From CAIYZT01 sp947461435 (GTDB lineage: Bacteria; Pseudomonadota; Alphaproteobacteria; Rhodobacterales; Rhodobacteraceae): 64,000 bases of DNA. Shown piece by piece: positions 16,292-26,071 of the stretch; position 1 is the stretch's first letter; each line of letters begins with the position of its first letter. The stretch lies in the NCBI GenBank assembly GCA_965284435.1, contig OZ260083.1, positions 558,001-622,000 on the forward strand, in the 5' to 3' direction. The position numbers and the translations under genes are program-made. A model generated the notes under the pieces. The model was given only the letters and a program-made list of their open reading frames with translations, was not told the DNA's origin and ran no database searches.

Positions 16292-17521
16292 TCAGGCAGA
16301 ACGCAAGACAAAGCAGGCCGCGAGTTCGACATGCGATGACCAACGGAACTGATCCACAACCTGTATCCATTCGATCCCATAGCCCGCATCGACCAATGTC
16401 TTGGCGTCTCGCGCAAAGGTGATTGGATTGCAGGACACAGCGGCGATCACGGGCACTTTTGCGATGGCCAACCGTTTGGTCTGTGCTTCGGCGCCAGCGC
16501 GCGGCGGATCGATCACGACGGCGTCGAAAGATTTCAACTCGTCCGGTTCCAGCGGCCGGCGAAACAAATCGCGCGGTTCAACCGTCAACCGTTTCAGGCC
16601 CTCGGTTGCACGATATCCCTTTTCAAGGGCGGCCATCATGGGTGCCTCGGCCTCAACCGCGTGCACTTCGGCCCGCTCGGACAAGGGCAAAGCAAAGGTC
16701 CCGCAGCCCGCAAAAAGATCAGCGATGCGCTTGGCCAGGCCAACAGCTTGGATGACCGCCTTCAAAAGCGCCTTTTCCCCATCTGCGGTGGCTTGCATGA
16801 AAGCCCCCGGCGGCGGCGTAACCACCGCGCGCCCAAAGCGCTGTTGGGGGTGGGCGCGCAGGGCCACCGTTTCGGAAGACCAGGTCAGGCGCGCGAAAGA
16901 GAAAGTTTCGGCAAGGCGTGCCAATTCCATCCGAAGCGCGCCGTCCAGCTCTTTGCCGCCCGTCACCGCCACATCAAGGCCGGACAAGCTGCGCGTGGCG
17001 GTCATCTGAATTTCGGTACTGCGCGTGCTGCCCAGCTTCACCACAGCCTCAAGCCCGGGAAAGGCCGCCATAAGATCGGGGTGCAACAATTGGCAATTGG
17101 GCACGGGTATCAACGTGTCGCTTCCCCGGCCATGAAACCCCATCAGCACGCCGGTTTTCGTCTTGCGGCCGGTCAGGGTGGCGCGCCGTCTGGATTGCGC
17201 AGCGGAGGTGACCATCGGAAGGAACGGCGCGGTCAATCCCTGCCCCGCCAAGGCGCCCCGAACAATGTCTTCTTTCCAGCTGGCGACCAGACCATCGGCC
17301 GCGTGTTGCATCAGGCAGCCGCCACAAGCCTTTGCATGACAGCATGGCGGCTTAACGCGCTGGGTCGATGGGGTAACGATGCGAATGTTGGTCAGCTGAT
17401 CACCCACCACGTCCCCATCAGCCACTTCGCCCGGCAAAAGACCCGGCGCATAAAGCGGCCCGGCCTCTGTCATGCTTATGCCATCGCCGTGCTGGCCCAA
17501 TCGGTCGATCGTAACCCTCAC
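16292..17521 (-). CDS. RNA (uracil-5-)-methyltransferase, TrmA/RlmD family
   Basis: The 409-residue enzyme starts at GTG 17521, overlapping the upstream ABC gene stop (GTGA). It has an N-terminal TRAM-like part, a 4Fe-4S cluster motif CCHAKACGGC, a SAM-binding Rossmann fold with LFAGCGTFALPL, and VIDPPRAGAE. The catalytic nucleophile is the Cys in AVSCNPITFARD. These are the marks of m5U methyltransferases acting on 23S rRNA or tRNA. Which uridine is modified cannot be read here. Translational coupling to an ABC exporter gene is a local arrangement without an obvious functional link. Confidence 0.9.
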   Translation of the reverse strand: MRVTIDRLGQHGDGISMTEAGPLYAPGLLPGEVADGDVVGDQLTNIRIVTPSTQRVKPPCCHAKACGGCLMQHAADGLVASWKEDIVRGALAGQGLTAPFLPMVTSAAQSRRRATLTGRKTKTGVLMGFHGRGSDTLIPVPNCQLLHPDLMAAFPGLEAVVKLGSTRSTEIQMTATRSLSGLDVAVTGGKELDGALRMELARLAETFSFARLTWSSETVALRAHPQQRFGRAVVTPPPGAFMQATADGEKALLKAVIQAVGLAKRIADLFAGCGTFALPLSERAEVHAVEAEAPMMAALEKGYRATEGLKRLTVEPRDLFRRPLEPDELKSFDAVVIDPPRAGAEAQTKRLAIAKVPVIAAVSCNPITFARDAKTLVDAGYGIEWIQVVDQFRWSSHVELAACFVLRSA

Positions 17522-19380
17522 TCTGCTGCATCCTTGTCTTCGGTTCCGATGAAGCCACCAGATTGCCGATTCCAGTACCGCGCATAAAGGCCGTGCATCG
17601 CCAAAAGTTCGGCATGGCTTCCCTGTTCCACGATACGACCTTGATCAAGCACGATGATCCGATCCATGGCGGCAATGGTGGACAAACGGTGCGCAATGGC
17701 CAGAACCGTCTTGCCTTCCATCACCCTCAGAAGCGCTGTCTGAATCGACGCCTCAACTTCGGAATCCAGCGCCGAGGTGGCTTCGTCCAGAACCAGAATG
17801 GGGGCGTCCTTCAAAAAGGCGCGGGCCAGCGCGATGCGTTGGCGTTGCCCACCCGAAAGCTTTACACCGCGTTCGCCAAGATAGGCTTCGTACCCTTGGT
17901 TTCCAGAATGATCACGCATGTTCAAGATGAAATCATGCGCTTCGGCAGCGCGCGAGGCCGCAATCATCTCTGCTTCGCTGGCATTTGGGTTGCCGTACAA
18001 GATATTCTCGCGCGCCGTGCGGTTGAACATGGCCGTTTCCTGCGTGACCATCCCGATCTGACGACGCAGCGATTCCTGCGTGACAGTGCTGATATCAATC
18101 CCGTCAATCAGAACCCGGCCCTTTTCCGCATCATAAAGCCGCAATAGCAAGGAAACGAGCGTCGACTTCCCTGCGCCTGATGCCCCAACCACGCCAATTT
18201 TTTCGCCGGGCTTTACGTGCAAGCTCAGACTTTCGACGCCGCCGCGTCCATCATCAGTCTTTCTGCCATAGGCAAAGGTAACGCCGTCCAGAACCACATC
18301 ACCGCGCACGCGGGGCATTTCGGCGGCGCCGGGCTTGTCAATCAGCGTATAGGCTGGCGACAGGGTGCGAATGCCGTCCTCGACCTCCCCAAGGTTTCCG
18401 AAGATAGACATCAGGCTGAACGAAACCCATCCTGTCATCTGGCTAAGCCTGAATGAAATGGTTCCCGCAGCAGCGATATCGCCCACTGTCGCTTGGCCCA
18501 AACTCCACAGCCATAACGTCAGGCCGACCATGACCACTGGCAAGACGCCGGCAATGGCCGACAGCAAGAAGCGAAACCAGGACGAGATGATTCCATAGGC
18601 GATGGCCTTTTGCCGAAATCCGGCCATGGATTCGAGCGCAACATGATCTTCGTGGGTGGAATGCGCGAAAAGCTTGACCGTTTTCATGTTGGTCACAGTG
18701 TCCACGATCTGGCCTGTGACCATGGCCCGCGCCGCCGCCCGCGCGGCCGAAGCGCCCCGAATTCGCTTCAGCGAGCTGCGAATGAACAGCAGATAGCCAA
18801 GGATCCAGACGACCAGCAGGGCCGCCACGCGGCCATCAATTGTTGCCATCAGCAACACCGACCCCACGACCGACGACAGTGCGAAGGCGGCAGTTTCAAT
18901 CAACCCGGAAACGACGTCGGTCGCGGCACGTGCCGTTTGCATCTGCTTTTGTGCGATCCGGCCCGCGAAATCATTGTCAAAGAACGTCACGGCCTGCCCG
19001 ATGGTATAGCGATGCAGGCGCGACAAGATAAGCGGAAACAAGTTCGGTTCCAGCCGGATAGAGGCGGCTGCCGTGTTCATTCCAAAAACCACGGGGCGCG
19101 CAATCAGGTAGTAAAAAGCAAAAAGACCAAAGACATATCCGATGTCCTGCCACATCCGGGCAGGTTCCGTCTTGCCAATATCATCAATGATGATGCCCAG
19201 CATTGTGGCCGAGATCGCCTCGAAGCTGCCAACGAGTATGGACCAAAAGATCGCCCAAATAATCCCCTTCCATGCGCCGATCAACGCCCAGCGAAAGAAG
19301 GGCCAGACCTTGCCCGGCGGCGGGGCAAAGGCCGGGGCAAAGGGCGGAATTTCAGGGCCAAGAATAGGGGAAAAGCTCAT
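17518..19380 (-). CDS. ABC exporter, fused permease and ATPase (third of three)
   Basis: The 620-residue protein has six membrane helices in its N-terminal half and an ATPase domain in the C-terminal part. The ATPase shows Walker A GASGAGKST, signature LSGGQRQRIALARAF, and Walker B ILVLDEATSALD with the D-loop, then the H-loop AIAHRLST. This is the type IV exporter (MsbA/multidrug) layout; the substrate is unknown. Its start overlaps the stop of the middle exporter (ATGA at 19377-19380) and its stop overlaps the RNA methyltransferase. The C-terminus ...RQSGGFIG is shared by all three tandem exporters, showing recent common origin. Confidence 0.93.
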   Translation of the reverse strand: MSFSPILGPEIPPFAPAFAPPPGKVWPFFRWALIGAWKGIIWAIFWSILVGSFEAISATMLGIIIDDIGKTEPARMWQDIGYVFGLFAFYYLIARPVVFGMNTAAASIRLEPNLFPLILSRLHRYTIGQAVTFFDNDFAGRIAQKQMQTARAATDVVSGLIETAAFALSSVVGSVLLMATIDGRVAALLVVWILGYLLFIRSSLKRIRGASAARAAARAMVTGQIVDTVTNMKTVKLFAHSTHEDHVALESMAGFRQKAIAYGIISSWFRFLLSAIAGVLPVVMVGLTLWLWSLGQATVGDIAAAGTISFRLSQMTGWVSFSLMSIFGNLGEVEDGIRTLSPAYTLIDKPGAAEMPRVRGDVVLDGVTFAYGRKTDDGRGGVESLSLHVKPGEKIGVVGASGAGKSTLVSLLLRLYDAEKGRVLIDGIDISTVTQESLRRQIGMVTQETAMFNRTARENILYGNPNASEAEMIAASRAAEAHDFILNMRDHSGNQGYEAYLGERGVKLSGGQRQRIALARAFLKDAPILVLDEATSALDSEVEASIQTALLRVMEGKTVLAIAHRLSTIAAMDRIIVLDQGRIVEQGSHAELLAMHGLYARYWNRQSGGFIGTEDKDAAE

Positions 19381-21231
19381 ACAGCGTCCAATCCGATGAA
19401 GCCCCCTGATTGACGCGCCCAGAAGCGGGCGTAAAGCCCATTTCGTTCCAAAAGTACCGAATGACTGCCCGCCTCGGCCACAAGCCCGTGATCCAGAACA
19501 ACGATCCGGTCCATCTGGGCAATGGTTGAAAGCCGATGGGCAATCGCGATGACGGTCTTACCCTCCATCATGCCATAAAGGGTGTCGCGAATGGCGGCTT
19601 CAACTTCGGAATCCAAGGCGCTTGTCGCCTCGTCCAGGATCAAGATCGGCGCATCCTTCAAGATCACCCGCGCCAACGCCACACGCTGCCGCTGCCCGCC
19701 TGACAGCCGGACTCCGCGCTCTCCGACCAAGGCATCATAGCCATGGCGGCCTTTTGTATCGACCAGCCCCATAATGAAATCGTGTGCTTCGGCCTTCTTG
19801 GCCGCTGCGATCATGTCTGCTTCGGTCGCGTCCGGACGGCCATACAAGATATTGTCCCGGACAGATCGGTGCAGCAAAGAGGAATCCTGTGTGACCATCC
19901 CGATTTGGGCGCGCAGGCTGTCTTGGGTGACGCGGCTGATCGACTGCCCGTCAATCTCGATCGTACCGGATTCGAAATCGCGCAGGCGCAAGATCAGATT
20001 GACCAAAGACGATTTGCCCGCACCCGAAGGGCCCACAATCCCAATCCGTTCGCCTGGGGCGATGTCAAGATCAATGCCCGACAACCCGCCCCGACCTTTG
20101 CCGTAGTGATGCACCAGGTCATGAATGGCGATCGCCCCCCCCGCGCACGACCAAAGGTTTCGCATGGGCCTGATCTGTCACCGTTTGCGGGACAGCGATC
20201 GAGTCAAGGCTTTCGCGGATCGTGCCCATGTGTTCGAAGGTACGCACCGTCATCCACATGATCCAGCCGGTCATCGTGTTCAGCCGTAAAGCCATGGCAA
20301 TGGCCGCAGCGACTTGCCCGACGGAAAGGCCGCCCTGTGTCCAAACCCAAAGCGCTGGGCCGATCACAAGACCCATCGCGGCCGAGTTGAACAGCGCCAT
20401 AACAGCCTGTTGATTGGCAAACAGGCGCATCAGGGCGCCAAATCGCAGGTTATGGCGGCGCATTGCGGTGCGCGCAAAGGACTCTTCGCGCGCAGCATGG
20501 GCGAAAAGCTTGACGCTTTCGATATTGGTGTAACTGTCCACGACCCGGGCGGTGACGCGGGAATTGGCATAGCTCATCTTTTCGGCCGCCTTGCCTGCCT
20601 TGGGTGCAAACCACAGGACAAAGCCCACAAAGGCGGCAATCCAGAAGGCAAGGGGCAAGGCGATGCGCCAATCCATGCCACTCAGCAAAATCAAGGTCGC
20701 GATGGCAAAGGCCGATGCTTGAAAGAAAGCCTCGAACACCAAAAACCCGGTATCTTCAGTCGCCGGGCCAACGTTCATGACGCGGTTGGCCAGACGCCCG
20801 GCAAAATCGCTTTGAAAAAAGGCCACAGGCTGACCCAGCAAATGCCGATGCGCGCGCCACCGTGCCTGCGTCAGCAGGTTTGTCGATATTCCCGAAAACA
20901 GAATGGCCGCGTTTGCACCAATCACGATGGGGCGCAGCACCAGCAAGACAAGCGCGGCCGCAACGATTTCAGTGCTGTGGTCCATCCAAAAGCCTGCCGG
21001 ACCGGCCGTCATCAGATCGACAAGGCGACCTGCATACCAGATCAGGCCAAGTTCAAGGCCCGCGACGGCAATGCCCACCACGGATGCGATGGCCATAACC
21101 TTTGCAAAGGGCCGCATATTGTCCATCAGATAGGACAAGGCCTGCTTTGGCGGCGTGCCAAGGCCAGTGGCCGCGAAAGGATTTGTCATCCCCTCGACAA
21201 GGGCGAAAAGTCGGCGCGGGATCAACTGCAT
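19377..21231 (-). pseudogene. ABC exporter, split by a +1 frameshift in a G8 run (middle of three)
   Basis: Two frames cover one exporter. From ATG 21231 the permease half runs to about 20140 and then reads into a stop at 20119. The ATPase half is intact in the next frame from about 20140 to 19377, with GPSGAGKSS, LSGGQRQRVALARV and ILILDEATSALD. The switch falls in eight consecutive Gs on the coding strand (C run 20135-20142). With seven Gs the reading would be Arg-Gly-Gly-Ala-Ile-Ala-Ile-His, matching the spacing in the neighbouring intact copy, and a protein of about 617 residues would result. Causes could be a homopolymer sequencing error, a genuine inactivating indel, phase variation, or slippage during expression. 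Everything else in both halves looks well conserved, so a recent event or an artefact is likely. Confidence 0.85.
20135..20142. repeat. Homopolymer C8/G8 run at frameshift site
   Basis: Eight identical bases occur at the exact point where the middle ABC exporter changes frame. One base fewer restores a full-length protein. Confidence 0.95.
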
Positions 21232-21234
21232 GGG

Positions 21235-23073
21235 CTACTCCAGATCCAGGCCGATGAAGCCCCCTGACTGACGCGCCCAGAAGCGCGCATAAAGCCCCTT
21301 TTGGGCCAACAAATTCGAATGGCTGCCTTGTTCTGCAATGCGGCCATCTTCAAGCACAACGATCCGGTCCATCTGGGCAATGGTTGACAAACGGTGCGCA
21401 ATTGCCACCACGGTCTTGCCTTCCATGACGCCGAACAAGGCGTCTTGAATGGTCGCCTCTGCTTCTGAATCCAAGGCGCTGGTCGCCTCGTCCAGAATCA
21501 AGATCGGCGCATCTTTCAAGATAACCCGCGCCAAAGCAATCCGCTGCCGCTGACCGCCTGACAGTTTCACACCCCGTTCGCCGACATGGGCATCATACCC
21601 TTTGCGTCCTTCGGGGTCTTCAAGGCCCAAGATGAACTCATGGGCATCTGCGCGGCGGGCGGCCGCAATCATACCCTCATCCGTGGCCTGGGGTCTGCCA
21701 TACAGAATGTTGTCGCGAACAGACCGGTGCATAAGGCTGCTATCTTGTTGCACCATTCCGATCCGGGCGCGCAGGCTATCTTGGGTGACCCCTGCGATGT
21801 CTTGCCCGTCGATCAAGATGCGGCCCGACTCCGTGTCATAGAACCGCAGCATCAACTTGACCAATGTCGATTTTCCAGCCCCTGAACGACCGACGACACC
21901 AATCTTTTCGCCGGGTTTGATCGTCAAGCTGACATCCTGCAGTCCGCCAAACCCACGCCCATAATGGTGCGACAGGGACTCAAGCGTAATCTCGCCCTGC
22001 CGGAAATCCAACGCTTTGGCGCGAGGCGCGTCGACCAAGGTGACAGGCTGGGTGATGGTTTCCATCCCCTCCTGCAAGGTCCCAAGATTTTGCACCAGGC
22101 TTGTCGTGGCCCACATGATCCAATAGGTCATGTTGTTGAGACGCAAAACAAGCGTCACCGCGGCAGCGACAAGCCCAACCGAGGCTTGGGCGTTATACCA
22201 CAGCACCATCGCCCACGCCGTGACCGAGCAGATCAGAAGGCCGTTCAAGATGGTCAGGGTCACATCCATCTTTGTAATGATCCGCATTTCGGTGAAAAAC
22301 TTAAGCCGCGCGTTGTTGATCGCTTCGCGGCCATAGGCCAGTTCTTCATCGTGATGTGCGAACAGCTTGACCGAATGAATGTTGGAATAGGCATCAACCA
22401 CCCGGCCTGTGATGGCCGAACGGGCCTCGGAGCTGGCTTCAGAGGCTGGGCCCGCCCGGCGGATCGTCCAGCGCATCAGTGCGATATAGGCGGCAAACCA
22501 AACGACCAGCGGCAACAAAAGCCGCTTGTCCGCATCAAACAACATGATCGCAGCCCCGACGAGGGTAGTCGCGGCAAAGGCCACAGCATCAAAGGTTTGA
22601 AACACAGCTTCGCCCGCAGCAGGCGGGGCTTGCATGATGCGGTTGGCGATACGGCCGGCGAAATCGGATTCGAACCAACCAACCGGTTGGCGCAGCACGT
22701 GGGCATGGGCACGCCAGCGCATCATCGTGCCAAAATTGGGCAGAATCGTGTTGTGCAAAAGCGCCACGTCTGCCCCGGTCACGAGCGGCCGGATCACAAG
22801 GATGACGAAGGCCATTCCCAGGATTTCCCACTTGTAAGCGGCCCAGACCTGCACAGGCTCTCCGGCGGCCAGAACATCTACAAGGCGGCCAACATACCAG
22901 ATCAATCCCACATCAAACGCAGCGGCGAGGATGGATAGGATAGCGGTAAAAAAGAAAACCGTTCGAAACGGGCGAATGTAATCAAGCAAGAACGGCCAAA
23001 GCTTGCGCGGAGGCGCATCTGTTTGGGTGTAGGATTGAAAGGGATCAACCAGATTTTCGAAAAATCGCAACAT
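21235..23073 (-). CDS. ABC exporter, fused permease and ATPase (first of three)
   Basis: The 612-residue exporter has six N-terminal membrane helices and a C-terminal ATPase with GRSGAGKSTLVKLMLRF, VKLSGGQRQRIALARV, ILILDEATSALD and AIAHRLSTIAQMD. It starts at ATG 23073 and stops three bases before the middle exporter begins, so the three exporters and the RNA methyltransferase form one transcript. Exporters of this type work as dimers, and three adjacent genes allow homo- or heterodimers. The substrate is unknown. The 216 bases upstream (23074-23289) should hold the promoter; I see no other feature there. Confidence 0.93.
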   Translation of the reverse strand: MLRFFENLVDPFQSYTQTDAPPRKLWPFLLDYIRPFRTVFFFTAILSILAAAFDVGLIWYVGRLVDVLAAGEPVQVWAAYKWEILGMAFVILVIRPLVTGADVALLHNTILPNFGTMMRWRAHAHVLRQPVGWFESDFAGRIANRIMQAPPAAGEAVFQTFDAVAFAATTLVGAAIMLFDADKRLLLPLVVWFAAYIALMRWTIRRAGPASEASSEARSAITGRVVDAYSNIHSVKLFAHHDEELAYGREAINNARLKFFTEMRIITKMDVTLTILNGLLICSVTAWAMVLWYNAQASVGLVAAAVTLVLRLNNMTYWIMWATTSLVQNLGTLQEGMETITQPVTLVDAPRAKALDFRQGEITLESLSHHYGRGFGGLQDVSLTIKPGEKIGVVGRSGAGKSTLVKLMLRFYDTESGRILIDGQDIAGVTQDSLRARIGMVQQDSSLMHRSVRDNILYGRPQATDEGMIAAARRADAHEFILGLEDPEGRKGYDAHVGERGVKLSGGQRQRIALARVILKDAPILILDEATSALDSEAEATIQDALFGVMEGKTVVAIAHRLSTIAQMDRIVVLEDGRIAEQGSHSNLLAQKGLYARFWARQSGGFIGLDLE

Positions 23074-23289
23074 GAAAGCAGCCTGAGATTTGGGTGAAAC
23101 AGCGATGGGGTGACGCGGTTGCCGTTGGCGACCGCCCTGACGGGATCGGTCGGCCTTAGGCCTGACGAATAAAGATCCCGAAATCCATGCCGCGCTCCTT
23201 CATGTGAGTGGCCGTGTCTTAACCCAAGTCTTGCTGGCTGTCATCCCGAAAGTTGCGCGCACGGTCCACGATTTGTCAGGCAAAACGGT

Positions 23290-24432
23290 CTAGCGACCCA
23301 GAAGATCCGCTTTTGTGGCGGTCAAGCCGGTTTGAAGCCAAACATCTTGCAGCTGCCGCAGCCGCGCGCCAAGGTCCGGTCCGGAAAGGTCGGGCAGGTC
23401 AGCGGCCCGGACGGGGAACCGGGCTGCCGCACCCCGGTGAACTTCGCGCTCCCACGCGGGAAGAAGGGGGCTTTCGAACACGGCGGCGCGCGCAAGGACG
23501 GCGCTTTGTCCCAACTCAGCCCCCAGACGAAACCCAAGGGCTGCCTCTGATTGAAGGGCCGAAATTCCATCGTGCAGCGCTGTCAAATCCCGTGTTTCTG
23601 CGCGGCTAAGCTTTAACCTTTCATCCCAATGACCCCCGCCAAGTACGACCAGACGGCGCCGCCAATCTGGCGGCCTGTCATCTTCCAGATGCACAAGGGG
23701 CGCAAGAAACCGCGCCGAAGCGCCCGGAAGGAGGGCGTTTAGAACGCCCGTATGCGCCATCGCGGCAACCGCCGGGGCGGGGTTTTTGGCGGAAAGAAGC
23801 TTTTTCATCTCTTGCCCGACCCGCTCTTTTGACAGGTTGGCCAAGCCGCCAAGGTTGGCGGCGCAGGCGGCAAGGGCCTCACCGTCCAGACCAAGTTCAG
23901 GATCGGCGAAATGGGCGTGAAAGCGAAAGAACCGCAAGATTCTTAGGAAATCTTCGGCAATACGCTGGGAGGGATCGCCGACAAAACGCACCCGGCGGGC
24001 CAGCAGATCTGCCATTCCGCCCAAAGGATCAATGACCGTTCCATCCGCGCGGGCATAAAGGGCGTTCACGGTCAAATCTCGGCGGGCCGCGTCTTGGGCA
24101 ATATCGGCCGAGAACGCCACGACGGCGCGCCGTCCATCGGTTTTCAGATCTTGGCGGAACGTAGTCACTTCGTGGGGGATATGCCCAGCGATGATGGTGA
24201 CTGTTCCGTGTTCAATCCCTGTTGGAATCACCTTGAATCCGGCTTTTTCTGCAATGTCAGAGACGGTTTGCGGCCGTGCATCGGTGCAGATATCGATGTC
24301 AGACACCGGCAAGCCCAGAAGGGCGTTTCGCACACAGCCCCCCACAAACAATGCCTGAAATCCAGCTGAAGACAGGGCTGCGCAAAGCGCCTGCGTTTCG
24401 GGATGGGATATCCACTCGCCGGTAAGCTGCAT
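23290..24432 (-). CDS. cca: CCA tRNA nucleotidyltransferase
   Basis: The 380-residue class II enzyme adds or repairs the 3' CCA end of tRNAs. The head domain has LFVGGCVRNALLGLPVSDID with the catalytic D-x-D (DID), followed by RRDLTVNALYARADG and IDPLGG. The neck then has DPSQRIAEDFLRILRFFRFH. The variable tail is alanine-rich. ATG 24432 (MQLTGEWIS) is chosen because it overlaps the stop of the upstream NUDIX gene (TGATG); the open frame reaches 35 codons further but inside that gene. Confidence 0.94.
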   Translation of the reverse strand: MQLTGEWISHPETQALCAALSSAGFQALFVGGCVRNALLGLPVSDIDICTDARPQTVSDIAEKAGFKVIPTGIEHGTVTIIAGHIPHEVTTFRQDLKTDGRRAVVAFSADIAQDAARRDLTVNALYARADGTVIDPLGGMADLLARRVRFVGDPSQRIAEDFLRILRFFRFHAHFADPELGLDGEALAACAANLGGLANLSKERVGQEMKKLLSAKNPAPAVAAMAHTGVLNALLPGASARFLAPLVHLEDDRPPDWRRRLVVLGGGHWDERLKLSRAETRDLTALHDGISALQSEAALGFRLGAELGQSAVLARAAVFESPLLPAWEREVHRGAAARFPVRAADLPDLSGPDLGARLRQLQDVWLQTGLTATKADLLGR

Positions 24433-25022
24433 CACGTTACCCGATCGGCCAGACCACGCAGAATGCGCGCGGTGGCACCCCAAATGTAATAGGGCCCATA
24501 AGGAACGGTGTAAAACCGCCGCCATTCCCCTCGCCATAGTCGGCGTTCAATCATAAAATTCGCGGGGTCAAGCACATGACGCAGCGGAACCGTAAACACT
24601 TCCTCTACTTCGCCAGCCTCGGGGATAGGGTCAAAACTGTCTCTGACAAGGCCCAAAACAGGGGTCATGGCAAAACCGGTCACTGTTTCATGGGCTGGCA
24701 GCCGGCCCAAAATCTCAACACTTTTGGACGGAAGGCCAATTTCTTCACGCGCCTCTCGCAGGGCCGCATCCTCATGCGAGGCATCCGTTTCATCAACCTT
24801 TCCACCAGGAAAGGCGATTTGCCCGGGGTGATGTTTCAGATGAGAGGCACGTTTGGTCAGAATAAGCCGATCCGCCCAAATGGCCACCAAAACGGCCGCT
24901 GGCCGCAAAATGCGACCGGGCGGCAACGCGACATTGGGGTTCAGGTCAAAATCAGACGACTCGCCTCCGGGACGCAGCAGCGCGGCACGAAGGCGATCGG
25001 CATCATGGGGCATTGGGCGCAT
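24432..25022 (-). CDS. NUDIX CoA pyrophosphatase (NudL-like)
   Basis: The product, about 196 residues, has the CoA-pyrophosphatase signature of the UPF0035 type: LTKRASHLKHHPGQIAFPGG, running into a Nudix box (GGKVDETDASHEDAALREA, then REEIGL). Such enzymes cleave CoA into 3',5'-ADP and phosphopantetheine. The start is not certain: ATG 25022, ATG 25013 and TTG 25031 are all in frame and lie inside the end of hslO, without a clear ribosome site. The gene is co-directional with hslO and the CCA gene, giving a likely three-gene unit. Confidence 0.9.
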   Translation of the reverse strand: MRPMPHDADRLRAALLRPGGESSDFDLNPNVALPPGRILRPAAVLVAIWADRLILTKRASHLKHHPGQIAFPGGKVDETDASHEDAALREAREEIGLPSKSVEILGRLPAHETVTGFAMTPVLGLVRDSFDPIPEAGEVEEVFTVPLRHVLDPANFMIERRLWRGEWRRFYTVPYGPYYIWGATARILRGLADRVT

Positions 25023-25995
25023 CAAACCCAAGGGTTTTGGGATCCAACTCGTAATGCGCGCTGCAAAACTGACAGTCCGCTGTGACGATACCCTCAGGTG
25101 TCGTCATCTTTGAAATGTCCTTCTGGGAATAGATCGACATCGTGTTGCGCACCTTGTCGGCTGAACACGAACACCCAAAACGAACCGACTGTGCATCAAA
25201 TACCCGTGGGGATTCTTCATGAAAGAGCCGCACCAAAAGTTCAGTCGGGGTGACTGTGGGGCCGATCATTTCAAGCTCTTCCACGGTGTCTAACAAGGCG
25301 TTTGCCCGATTCCAGTTTTCACTTTCTTCACCCGCCAAGATATCGGCATGTGTCAGAAGGCCGCCCTCACCGCTGCCGGCATCTGCCGCAGCCTCACGCG
25401 TACCGCCGACCGTTGGCATACTTTGCAGCATCACCCCGCCAGCCCGCCATTCAGACGGTTTTCCAGGAATCTGGCTTTTTCCGAAGGTCACGACAAACCG
25501 GGTTGGCAGCTGTTCAGACTGAGCGAAATAAGTTTCGGCACAATTTGACAAGGACGAACCGGCAATCGGTGTGAACCCTTGATAGGGAACCATTCCTTCG
25601 CCTTGATCAATCATCACGGCAAAGTAACCCTCGCCAATCTGACTGAAGGGGGCAGCGGAATGGTCTAACCGTTCCTCATCATAACTGGCATAGGCACGCA
25701 CACGGGCAGATTCACCATCTGATTGGGGGCCGTAATAATCGGTTGCGATCAGACGGGCCGCACCCTTGCCGCGAATCTGCAGGCTTAACTTCCAACGCAG
25801 CTTGATCGATTGGCCGATCAGAGCGGTCAATAAGGCCGCTTCAGCCACCAAGGCCTCAATCACCGGTGGATAGGTGTGCTGTTTCAACACTTGGTCAAGA
25901 ACGCCATCCAAACGGGCCACCCGGCCGCGAATATCAGAGCGGTCAAGCTGAAAAGGCAGGACGGTATCGTCCCATGCGATGTTGTGCGACGTCAT
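25003..25995 (-). CDS. hslO: Redox-regulated chaperone Hsp33
   Basis: The 330-residue protein is a holdase that switches on when its zinc-binding cysteines are oxidised. Cys275 and Cys277 (CSC) and Cys308 and Cys311 (CQFC) form the C-terminal zinc centre. The N-terminal part has the family strings ALIGQSIKLRWKLSLQIRG and GEGMVPYQG. It starts at ATG 25995 with AGGAAA nine bases upstream. It heads the unit hslO - nudL - cca and is divergent from a NUDIX gene at 26072. Confidence 0.95.
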   Translation of the reverse strand: MTSHNIAWDDTVLPFQLDRSDIRGRVARLDGVLDQVLKQHTYPPVIEALVAEAALLTALIGQSIKLRWKLSLQIRGKGAARLIATDYYGPQSDGESARVRAYASYDEERLDHSAAPFSQIGEGYFAVMIDQGEGMVPYQGFTPIAGSSLSNCAETYFAQSEQLPTRFVVTFGKSQIPGKPSEWRAGGVMLQSMPTVGGTREAAADAGSGEGGLLTHADILAGEESENWNRANALLDTVEELEMIGPTVTPTELLVRLFHEESPRVFDAQSVRFGCSCSADKVRNTMSIYSQKDISKMTTPEGIVTADCQFCSAHYELDPKTLGFDAPNAP

Positions 25996-26071
25996 AGGGG
26001 TTTCCTGAAAGTGCCAAACTTGGCATACCGCGCCTATATAGGCAGAGCAACCACCGCTCCAAGGGGGAAAA

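Noticed and set aside
22666..22676. GGATTCGAACC, which looks like the T-loop of a minus-strand tRNA
   Set aside because: It lies in frame within the ABC exporter coding sequence, and no acceptor, D or anticodon stems can be built around it.
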